NCBI RefSeq assembly: GCF_041740695.1
Contig: NZ_JBGSLK010000134.1
Coordinates: forward strand, 62,001 to 126,000
Length of the DNA: 64,000 nt
DNA from: Haliscomenobacter sp041740695
GTDB taxonomy: Bacteria; Bacteroidota; Bacteroidia; Chitinophagales; Saprospiraceae
Reading direction: 5' to 3'
The notes under the pieces are model-generated. The model did not search any database. It was not told the DNA's origin and saw only the letters and a program-made list of their open reading frames with translations. This document shows, in pieces, positions 1 to 9,200 of this stretch; the first letter of the stretch is position 1, and the number at the start of each line of letters is the position of its first letter. Both the position numbers and the translations under genes were made by a program.

Positions 1-2907
1 TATTGGAAATTGATAAATAGTACACCTAGGGTTTTTCCATCAATTAATTTTTCATGGCCGACAACAATCGATCAATTAATTGTTGACATTAAAAAGTGTC
101 AGGATGATAAGACAGAATCGAATGCAAGAATTAATTTAAAAAAAGAATTAACAACTTCAGCTACTCGGACTCTCGCAGGTAAATTATTAGAAAAAACGTT
201 TCTCCTCTACATGGCCGACAATTACATGGCCGAGTCAGCTTATTTTATAGAGGAGGAAATTGCAAAAGGAATAAATGTAGAAGCAAAAGAAAGATTTTTA
301 CTTAAAGGGTTAAAAGACCTCTCATTTGCACTTGGTTTGAAGGATGAAGCGGCAAAAAAAGAGAAGATCAAGGAGATTTTTGACCAAGATTTTTCTGGAG
401 TAAAATTGGATTCAATTGCAGAAATGCATCAGGATTTTTTCTTTAGTCAACCCTTACTCTTTCTTTTGCTTTTAGACAGTCTGGGTTTCGATAAACATCC
501 ACCTGATCTTCCATCACCCGATTTCTACTACAACCTCTTCATCCCCCAAGGCATCTACACCATTTACCTCGACATCGAAGAAACCCACCTGGGTTCAACT
601 CGTGACATCGAAGCAGCAGCCCTGCACCGCCTGCACCAATACCGCAACCTGGGTGAAGACATTGCTCCAAGCCTCAAAATCCTGGAAAAAAAACCGCTGG
701 GTATCGACCTGCAACTGGAACTCAAACCCAGTGCTATCCCCGCCGAAGTACTTGCGGAAGTATACCTGGCCATCGAAGATTACCTGATCCCCCCGGTGCA
801 TTTTTACTCCCTGGAGGGTATGCTGAATAAGTATGGCTCTTTCAGCCTCAACCCTGCTGCTTTTGAGCGCTTAGTGGATGCCAATCTGCCCAGCGAGGCC
901 ATCAATGCGTTGCAGCCTTTGCAGGATAAAGTGCATCAAGGCATCCAAAATTTTGAGGCAGCAGTTCGCAATCTATTATCCAAAGCCGACTTTGAGGATT
1001 ATTGGCCCCAAATTTTTGTCAGCACCGACAAACGTTATGATGCACATCCGGTATACCAGGGCCCTATGCTGGAACACGGTTTTATTGATGAAGCTGAGCT
1101 GTTGCACTCACAGCCCCGCCAAACCATCTACCGCTCGGATTTGTACCAGCGCATCATGGCGGTGCCCGGCGTGGTGCAAGTGGAAAACCTCGAATTGTTT
1201 TTTTGTGAAGAGAAAGACCAGAAATTCAACTATAAGAACCGCTGGTGCCTCGAAATGAATTGCCGCTGTTTGCCTGATTTGGATTTGAAATGCTCGGAGT
1301 GGAGGGTAGGCAAAGGGCCCATTTCGGTTCAAATCAATCAGTTGGACATCGAAGATGCACTGCAATTGCGGCGGCGCAATGAAAAAATCAATCGACTGGG
1401 TAGCCTGGATTTATCCGCTCCCAAAGGCCAGGACTTTGGAAATTTGCAGGAGTACACCAGTATTCAGGAAGACCTTCCCCGCACGTACAAAGTTGGCCGT
1501 ACAGGGATGGCCTCACGCGAATTTGATCTGCGCAAGGCTCAAGCCAAACAGTTGCAGGCTTATCTTTTCTTTTACGATCAAATCCTGGCCAATTACCTGG
1601 CTCATCTGGATCAGGTGCGCCAGGCTTTATCCATCGAAGGGCAGACTACGGGGATGACTCAACCCAGCTTATATCAAACCTTGTACGAGATACCGGGCAT
1701 CAAAGATATTTTGACTGCCTTTGATGGGAGTCTGGATTGGGAAAATTTTACCGATAAGCCCGACAATGACTACCGCAAAGCCCTGAACGAAGGGGTTACA
1801 GGCAGCCTTACCCAACGCCAACTGCGTCAGGACGAAATTTTAAACCACCTTTTGGCGCGTTTTGGCGAGCAGTTTACCGACTACGTCTTGGGTTTGTACG
1901 AAATCGAAAGGCCAATTGATGCGAAGGCCCTACTGGAAGGAAGCCTCAGCGATTGGATCGCTGACAAACAAAACCTTTTGGCCGCTGCACCCTTTTTGAG
2001 TAGTCGCCGGGGCACTGCCTTCAATTACCGAGCCGAAGTTCAAGGGGATAATACCCATTTTTGGAATAGCCCCAACGTGGAAGGTCTGAAAAAAAGGGTT
2101 TGTGCTTTATTGGGCATTGAAGATGCTACCCGACACACCATTACCTGTGAACCCGGATTTTTCCTGGGGGTGGAGCCCTTGAGCTTATCGACCAAAAGTA
2201 GCGCCCGGAGCCGCAATAAGTATGAGTTTTTTATCAAAACCAATGAAGATAGTGCCACCCGTTTGCTGGTGAGTACCGCTAAATTCAGCAGCATGGAAGG
2301 GGCTCAAATAGCTTGTCAGGACTTTTTGAACCATGCCGCCGATACCAATAATTATGGGGTAATAGACAGCACTGTTGGGTTTTGGTCGCCAACAGAAACT
2401 CAACGCACAATGAACAATGCCTTGCTGCTGGAGACCAAATTTGTGCGACAGTTAGAAGCGTCTGATCCTGAACAAAGGCTGAAACAAATCCAGGAATTAG
2501 CGATTGCCAATTGCCAGGATGATAGTTTTCACCTCATTGAACACATTTTGCTGCGACCGCGCAATGAGGCTTATACAAAAGTGCTGAGGCCCAGGGTTTT
2601 TGATTTGGAATACCCGGAGCTACTCGACCCTTATTCCTTCTGGGTTACGGTAGTAGTCCCCGAATGGGTAGAGCGCTTCAAGGACAAACGCCTGCTTCAA
2701 CATTTTGAACAAACCTTGCGCAGTGAAGCCCCAGCACATTTAGCCATTCATATCCAGCCATTGAATCGCGAAAAAATGTTGGAATTTGAAAAGGTCTATT
2801 ATGAATGGCTTCATGCACTTTGTTCGACCGAGCAGGAAAATCTGGCCAGCAGTACTGATGCTTTGGTTGAAAAGATGAAGGAATGGGATTTACCTGCCCA
2901 AGTTTAA
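1..2907 (+). CDS. Large eCIS cluster protein, probable baseplate component (5' end outside window)
   Basis: The reading frame is open to the left edge. The first in-frame start-like codon is TTG at 10, which has no supporting context, so the gene probably begins upstream and at least 965 residues are visible. There is no signal peptide or membrane segment, which fits a cytoplasmically assembled particle protein. Near residue 840 it has the string HLIEHILLRPR, followed by a compact alpha/beta C-terminal region. I associate that ending with large proteins next to baseplate genes in contractile injection clusters, but this is recall, not a search. It is followed 18 bases later by another large structural-type gene and then the tape measure gene, so a baseplate-side role is inferred from position. 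The first roughly 480 bases are clearly more AT-rich than the rest. No catalytic motif was recognised. Confidence 0.55.
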   Translation, partial: YWKLINSTPRVFPSINFSWPTTIDQLIVDIKKCQDDKTESNARINLKKELTTSATRTLAGKLLEKTFLLYMADNYMAESAYFIEEEIAKGINVEAKERFLLKGLKDLSFALGLKDEAAKKEKIKEIFDQDFSGVKLDSIAEMHQDFFFSQPLLFLLLLDSLGFDKHPPDLPSPDFYYNLFIPQGIYTIYLDIEETHLGSTRDIEAAALHRLHQYRNLGEDIAPSLKILEKKPLGIDLQLELKPSAIPAEVLAEVYLAIEDYLIPPVHFYSLEGMLNKYGSFSLNPAAFERLVDANLPSEAINALQPLQDKVHQGIQNFEAAVRNLLSKADFEDYWPQIFVSTDKRYDAHPVYQGPMLEHGFIDEAELLHSQPRQTIYRSDLYQRIMAVPGVVQVENLELFFCEEKDQKFNYKNRWCLEMNCRCLPDLDLKCSEWRVGKGPISVQINQLDIEDALQLRRRNEKINRLGSLDLSAPKGQDFGNLQEYTSIQEDLPRTYKVGRTGMASREFDLRKAQAKQLQAYLFFYDQILANYLAHLDQVRQALSIEGQTTGMTQPSLYQTLYEIPGIKDILTAFDGSLDWENFTDKPDNDYRKALNEGVTGSLTQRQLRQDEILNHLLARFGEQFTDYVLGLYEIERPIDAKALLEGSLSDWIADKQNLLAAAPFLSSRRGTAFNYRAEVQGDNTHFWNSPNVEGLKKRVCALLGIEDATRHTITCEPGFFLGVEPLSLSTKSSARSRNKYEFFIKTNEDSATRLLVSTAKFSSMEGAQIACQDFLNHAADTNNYGVIDSTVGFWSPTETQRTMNNALLLETKFVRQLEASDPEQRLKQIQELAIANCQDDSFHLIEHILLRPRNEAYTKVLRPRVFDLEYPELLDPYSFWVTVVVPEWVERFKDKRLLQHFEQTLRSEAPAHLAIHIQPLNREKMLEFEKVYYEWLHALCSTEQENLASSTDALVEKMKEWDLPAQV

Positions 2908-2925
2908 AACGCAAAAACCTAACTA

Positions 2926-4890
2926 ATGGCTACGACAACTCCAAAATATTTAGATCCTTGTATATCAGGTTATGGCATTGTTTGTGGCCTGGAAGTCCAC
3001 GTCAACGATGATTGTTCGATTGAGGTGCAAGCGGGTACGGCCATCACCCCCGCTGGACAAACGATCCATCTGGAGAAAATCAAAAAATTCAACCACTATT
3101 ATTCGCCGACTAAGCCCGTGAGTACCCGAGCCAAATCCATTCAACAGCAATTAAATATACAAACCTGTTATGAGTTGAGTGACGCCACATTCAACGCCAA
3201 AACGATGGACTCACTCAAGCAGCAATACCAGAGTGATTTGCCTGAACATGCTTTTTTACACAATAAAATTCTGCTGCTGTCTGTCGATACGAATGCCGAA
3301 GACGGCAAACCCCAGCTCAGTTTTTGGTTGGCACCCCTTGATGAATTGGCAAAGGGCCTGGGCATTCAATCCGCACCAATGGCCAGCAAAGGATTATTTA
3401 CGAAAGCACCTACCCGCACTCAGGTGGATCCTATCGAGGTTGATCGTTATTTGCGACCTGTACTTAGTCTGCCCAGTATTAAGGTGCCTCGCTTTGGGTA
3501 TAAAACTTTGGCAATTACTGACAAAGCCAATGTATTCAAAGGCGTGATGGTCAATCCATTTTCTAAAATCGACTCTTTCCAATTGATCTTTTCAGAATAC
3601 AAAGCGATTTTGGACGACTTGATTCCGGATTTCAGCGAGGCTTTGGAACGATTGCATACAAAGTATAGCCCACTTTTTACCCATAAGTATGCAGAATACC
3701 TTGACAAATTCCCTAAAGTATTGGAAGCCAAATGGGCCGAATTTTGTAAACGAGGGAAACACCTATACTACATTCAATATTTCTACGATTGGCTGCGCGA
3801 TCTGGTCAAAGCTTATGAAGAATTGCGCCTCGCATTAACGGATGTCCGCTTGCAGTGCATTTGTGAAGGGCTGGGTACCAAACCCCAGTCCATCCTGCTT
3901 TTGGGGCCAGTCCTGGGTGGACGCAGTAGCCACCAACCCCTCGTTTTTCGCGATGCTTTTACAACTCCTTTCGGACAATCCAACCGCGAAGCGCAACTCC
4001 AGCACATCAAGTGCCTGCACTGGCGGCTGATGATGATGATCTGGACCTTTGACTTGCCTTTTTTACAGATGCAGGAAGTGTTGGCTATGCCTGGCTTTAG
4101 TTATGATCCTGGAAATGAGGAAAAATTTGATTCCACCAATTATTGGGAGGCTAAAGGCTCAATTGATGAATTACCAATTGTTATTACACCTAGTCATCTA
4201 CCCTATGGTGAACTAGGAGCACAAGCTATCCCTTATTATTACCCACTCGATGGTGATAGCTCTTATTCCGTACATCGTTATTGGAATCCTCATTTTACCA
4301 AAGTACAGCGCATTGACGAACATCGCTCCTACAATGTGGGGGATGCCGAGGCAAGCACTAAGCCTTTCAAAGACGGTTATTCCAGCCTGGATCCAACTGT
4401 TTACCCTTTATGCTTTGATTTACAAGGGTATCCGTATTTGAAAGTTGAAGGGCATATTGGGAAACAGCTTAGTTGGCCTAATGGTAACACAAGCAATTTT
4501 TATTTCACAAAGATTGATTTTTTAAAAGAGCTTAAGAAAAGCAATTTCTGTTTAGATGTAATTGCGTTGCCACTTAATATGACAACGAAGCCACCTTCAT
4601 TTCCTTTAGAAGAGTTATTGGGCTTGGAACATCAACAGTCCTTAATACCTGGCCAAACCCTGGTGCTCATATACACAGAAGTTGAAGAAACAATTGACCT
4701 AAAGGAATGTAATGATGACCCAAAAATCGACCCCTATGTCGTAGTTGCTGATTTTGTGCTGCCTTATCGATACACTTGTTGCAAAGATAATCCTCAGCCT
4801 GCTGGTTTACGTACATTGGCTAATGTACCACCTCCCCCTAATATCGTAGAAGCACAGAAAAAAAACAAGCCTGCCCAACGCAAACCCTAA
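2926..4890 (+). CDS. eCIS cluster protein with fibre/baseplate-like N-terminus
   Basis: This is a 654-residue protein without signal peptide or transmembrane helix. The N-terminus (about residues 12-50) has GYGIVCGLEV followed by an acidic stretch and AGTAITPAGQTI. This beta-rich pattern resembles the start of tail-fibre or baseplate-attached proteins in contractile injection clusters. The middle is helical and contains long amphipathic stretches. The last 40 residues are rich in proline and lysine and look disordered. The gene lies 18 bases after the previous one and 3 bases before the tape measure gene, so translational coupling is likely. The segment from about 4100 to 4870 is AT-richer than the rest and may be a variable target-facing part. 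The role as receptor-binding fibre or baseplate plug is inference; the family is not firmly recognised. Confidence 0.5.
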   Translation: MATTTPKYLDPCISGYGIVCGLEVHVNDDCSIEVQAGTAITPAGQTIHLEKIKKFNHYYSPTKPVSTRAKSIQQQLNIQTCYELSDATFNAKTMDSLKQQYQSDLPEHAFLHNKILLLSVDTNAEDGKPQLSFWLAPLDELAKGLGIQSAPMASKGLFTKAPTRTQVDPIEVDRYLRPVLSLPSIKVPRFGYKTLAITDKANVFKGVMVNPFSKIDSFQLIFSEYKAILDDLIPDFSEALERLHTKYSPLFTHKYAEYLDKFPKVLEAKWAEFCKRGKHLYYIQYFYDWLRDLVKAYEELRLALTDVRLQCICEGLGTKPQSILLLGPVLGGRSSHQPLVFRDAFTTPFGQSNREAQLQHIKCLHWRLMMMIWTFDLPFLQMQEVLAMPGFSYDPGNEEKFDSTNYWEAKGSIDELPIVITPSHLPYGELGAQAIPYYYPLDGDSSYSVHRYWNPHFTKVQRIDEHRSYNVGDAEASTKPFKDGYSSLDPTVYPLCFDLQGYPYLKVEGHIGKQLSWPNGNTSNFYFTKIDFLKELKKSNFCLDVIALPLNMTTKPPSFPLEELLGLEHQQSLIPGQTLVLIYTEVEETIDLKECNDDPKIDPYVVVADFVLPYRYTCCKDNPQPAGLRTLANVPPPPNIVEAQKKNKPAQRKP

Positions 4891-4893
4891 ACC

Positions 4894-6204
4894 ATGGCCG
4901 ATCACCACATCCAACGCCTCCAAGTCCATGTAGCGCTCCCCGCTCATAAGGGTGCCTGGGAACGCCAAGTGCAATTGAGTACTTTGGTGCAGAGGCGGGA
5001 TTTTCGGCAAGCATTAGAGGCTGTTTTGGATCAATTTGCCCCAACTGAACAAATCTGGCGCATCGATCATTTGGAACTCCAAGTGGATTTTTCGAGTGAA
5101 AAGAGCTTTCAATTCAATTTTATACAATCCTTACAACTGGCCTTACGAGAGTTGCGTTTGAAACAAACCCATCAGCTGGAGACCTCAGCAGAAATGCTGG
5201 CTGCGGCTCAAAACCTCGATGCCATCCTCTGTTACTATCTGCATTGGGGCATTTTGCCTTGGTACGCGCAGGCTTCCAGCGCAGTGGCTATCCGCGAACG
5301 GGTAAAAACCTTGCTACAACAAACCGATACGGTCTTCTTTCAGTTTTTGTGGAAAGAAAGCAAAGCTGAAGCCCGTTTTTGGCGGCGAATGTTTGTTTGC
5401 TTGGGAACTCCAAATACCTTGACTTTTTTACAAAAACAACTTGATCCCTCCAGCAGCAAAGCCTTGAAACCTGGCCCTTTGTTGACTCAATTGGAAGCCA
5501 CTTTTCACCATTTGCACGCCCTGCAACAGCTCGAATTTGGGGTGTCTGTTTTGCTACAATTGGTAGCGTCCGAACCAACACTTCCTCCAGAAATAAACTT
5601 CCAGCAATTGGTGGATGCCTTAGCTCGGGTTCAAAGCGATGCGCCATTGCCTCAACCCTCCACGTCTGAATCGGCTATTAGCCAGGAATGGCCAGCCGAA
5701 GGCATCTGGATTCAAAACGCAGGTTTGGTTTTGCTGGCACCATTTTTGGCAACCTTGTTTCGCAACCTGAACTGGGTGACGGGCAAAAACTTTGTCGACA
5801 CCCAAATGCAACAACAAGCCATTGCACTCCTGCAATTTATGGCCACTGGAGAAAGCGAAACCAGCGAAGAAGATTTACTCCTGAACAAAATCCTCTGCAA
5901 CTGGCCGCTGGAAGAGGCTTTACTACTGCTTGAACCGCTCCCCACTGAGGCACGCCAGGAGGCAGAAAATTTACTCCTCGCCGTCATAGCGCAATGGACA
6001 GCTTTGAAAAAAACTTCCATTGAAAACTTGCGCCACACCTTTTTGCAACGCGAAGGGAAACTCATCCAGGGGCCCGACGGAGGCTGGCAGCTGTACATTG
6101 AACGCAAAACCCTGGATGTACTATTGGATCGCCTCCCGCCAGGCTGGGGCTACAGCATGGTTAAATTGCCCTGGATGCAACAGATACTGTATGTAGAATG
6201 GTAA
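4894..6204 (+). CDS. Contractile injection system tape measure protein
   Basis: The 436-residue protein is of the CIS_TMP type (Afp14-like), which in Afp/PVC particles sets the length of the tube and sheath. The N-terminus has the family pattern IQRLQVHVALPAHKG, an immunoglobulin-like strand pattern and then VDFSSEKSFQF. The C-terminus ends with LDRLPPGWGYSMVKLPWMQ and LYVEW, a hallmark ending of this family in my recollection. A hydrophobic segment near residues 270-290 (AGLVLLAPFLATLFRNL) is also typical. It begins 3 bases after the preceding stop and overlaps the next start by 7 bases, placing it inside one transcription unit with the two DUF4157 proteins and the ATPase. In Afp-type clusters this gene sits next to the fibre and ATPase genes, as here. 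Confidence 0.85.
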   Translation: MADHHIQRLQVHVALPAHKGAWERQVQLSTLVQRRDFRQALEAVLDQFAPTEQIWRIDHLELQVDFSSEKSFQFNFIQSLQLALRELRLKQTHQLETSAEMLAAAQNLDAILCYYLHWGILPWYAQASSAVAIRERVKTLLQQTDTVFFQFLWKESKAEARFWRRMFVCLGTPNTLTFLQKQLDPSSSKALKPGPLLTQLEATFHHLHALQQLEFGVSVLLQLVASEPTLPPEINFQQLVDALARVQSDAPLPQPSTSESAISQEWPAEGIWIQNAGLVLLAPFLATLFRNLNWVTGKNFVDTQMQQQAIALLQFMATGESETSEEDLLLNKILCNWPLEEALLLLEPLPTEARQEAENLLLAVIAQWTALKKTSIENLRHTFLQREGKLIQGPDGGWQLYIERKTLDVLLDRLPPGWGYSMVKLPWMQQILYVEW

Positions 6205-9200
6205 AAGGCACGACGGCAACGGTTGAAACCGGGCGCAAGTCTGGGAAACTTTTTCGCAAACAAGAAGAAGTACAAAGCAAACGCGCCCAGGCAGATCATG
6301 CCAGTTCCAGTTTTTTTTCAGCAGAAGGTAGTTTTTTTAAAGGTGTCCAATCCAAATGTGCAACATGCGAGTCGGAAGGAGAAGTACAGGCCCAGTTCAT
6401 TCCAGCAATTCAACGAGTCGAAGCATCCGACGACATTCAGCGCCAGTCAGAAACTGGAGTAGAGGAAGCGGTGCAACGAGCAGCCCAGGAGCCTGAAATC
6501 CAAAACAAATGTGCAGATTGCGCCCCGGAAGAGGCCGAACCTACCATACAGACCACCCTCCAACGCAGCCCCGAAGAGGAAGATGTTGAGTTTCAACGCC
6601 AGCCTGAGGAGGTTCAGGAAAAACCCCAACTGCAAGCTGCAAGTGCGGAATGCGCGGCCGAGTCCATTCAGCCCGCTGAAATACCCACTTCCGCCGTGCC
6701 CAACGGCGTCCAGGCCAGCCTGAAAGTAGGTGCCCCCAATGATCGCTACGAACAAGAAGCCGACCAAATGGGCGAATGGGTGATGCGGATGCCCGATACC
6801 CAGTTTTCGAGCGGCGAAGGCATTGTGCCCAGCGATACGGGCAGCAGCATCCGCCGCCAGGAAGAGGATGAACCCGCAGATGTGCAGGGCAAAATGGTGC
6901 AAAGAACCCCGGGCTTGCAACGTGCGCCGAGTGGCGGCTTACAAACCACCACTGGTTTTGCCGGGCGATTGCAGTCCAGTCTGAGCGGCGGATCCGCGCT
7001 GGGAGCACCTGTTCAGCAAGGCATGGAAAGCGCCTTCAATGCCGACTTTAGCCGGGTACAAATCCACACTGGTCCCAGCGCGGCGTCCTTGAGCAACGAA
7101 ATTGGTGCCAAAGCTTTTACTTATCAAAACCACGTCTTTTTTAATGAGGGCAATTACCAGCCGGAAACCCAAAGTGGACGTTTCCTGCTGGCCCATGAGT
7201 TGACACATACGGTACAGCAGGGAGCGGCGGTGAAACGGAGTGAAGCCAGTACTCCAGATGTGCAGGCATCATGGTTTGATGATGCATTGAGTTGGCTTTC
7301 AGGTTTTTCTGATCATATTCCTGGGTATTCATTATTAAAGGTATTGATTGGCCAGGACATTTTCACTGGTCAGAGTGTACCGATGACTGCGGAAAACCTG
7401 GTCAGAGGAATTTTTGGCTTGCTCGGCACATTGGGCCACCTCGTCTACGATAAATTAGCTGAATACCAGATAATTCAGGATGCTTTTACCTGGTTGCGAG
7501 GCCAACTGCGGACGCTTAACATCAACATGTCCCGAATTCGGGAGATTATTCAGGCTGCTTGGGACGAGATGCCCGTATTGAACGTTCCAGGATTGTTGTA
7601 TCGGCATTTTAACCCGCTTGTTGATGACATTAGAACCTTTGCTAGCAATACCGTAGATCAGGTCATTCAGCTGCTGAAAGATGCCTTAGTCAGTGTACTC
7701 AAAGCCATGGCCATTGATCGATTGCCTGCATACCGTTTATTGACCAAAATTTTGCATCGCGATCCCCTTACTGGTGAAGAAGTTCCGGCTACAACGGTGG
7801 AAATTCTCGAAGATTTTCTGCGCATGATCAACGCCAACGATGAGCTGGAGCAAATGCGCGAAAGAGGAACTTTGCAAAAAACTGCCGATTGGATTGATGA
7901 ACAAATGGGACAATTCATGTCCTTAATAGACGAGTTGGGTGGAATTTTTCAACGAATCTGGGCTTTGTTTTCTTTAGAGACATTGAGCGACATTGTTGGG
8001 AAATTAGAGGAAATCATCACGGCCTTTACCAGCTTCGTCCAACGGGTATTTACTTTCGCCAGCAATGTTGCAATTACCGTATTACAATTCATAAAAGACT
8101 CTCTTCTGAATTGGTTGCGCACCCATGCCAATGGCATCCGTGGGTACCACCTGATGACGGTATTACTGGGTAAAGACCCCGTTACTGATCAGGTAGTTGA
8201 ACGCAATGCCCGGAACATCCTCTCAGGTTTCGTAGAACTGGTGGCTGGCCCCGAAAAATTCCAGGAAATTGAGCAAAGTGGGGCCATTGGACGGATGGCT
8301 GCTTGGCTCGAAGGTTTGATTGCCCGTACGGGGATTACTTTGCAAATGGTCATCGATTTGTTCGTGGGAATCTGGAATTCTTTGACCATTCAAGATTTGA
8401 TTCATCCTTTGGATGCCTTTGAGCGAGTGATCACCAAATTCCGCGACCCCATCCAGCGGGTATTGACCTTCATTGTGGAAGTGATCAAAAAGGTTGTTGA
8501 GATCGTCTTGGAACTGATGCAATTCCCCTCAGAACTGATTGCCCAAATTATTCAACGGGCGATGGCCGCTATTGAAGACATCCAGCGCGATCCACTAGGT
8601 TTTTTGAAAAACTTGCTTGGGGCCATGAAGCTTGGCCTGCAACAATTTTTTGGCAACATTGGCACCCACTTGCTCAATGGCCTGAGCGGCTGGCTATTCG
8701 CTGAATTGCAGCAAGCGGGGATTACTCCTCCTCAAGATTTTAGTCTACGCTCGATTGTTGGTTTTGTCTTCGAGGTATTGAACATCAGCATGGAGCGCAT
8801 TTGGCAAAAACTGGCTGAACATCCTCAAATCGGCCCTGAGCGGGTAGCCCGGGTGCGTCAATTCATCGAAACGGCTAGTGGTGCAGTGGAAGGAGCCTGG
8901 GCTTTCATTCAGGACATCCAACGAGAAGGGATAAGCGCGATTTGGCGACACATACAAGAGCAACTGGCCAATCTGTGGAATACCGTATTGGAGTCGGTAC
9001 AAAATTGGGTGATGGAACAGGTTGTAAATGGCATCATGAGGAGACTAATTACCATGTTAGACCCCACCGGAATCATGGCGATCATCAATGGAGCAATGGC
9101 CTTTTATCAGGCTGTAAAATCTTTCATTGAACGTTTGCGTGAAATCCTGGAGGTCATCAACTCCTTCGTAGGTGGCATTGCAGAAATTGCCCGTGGTAGC

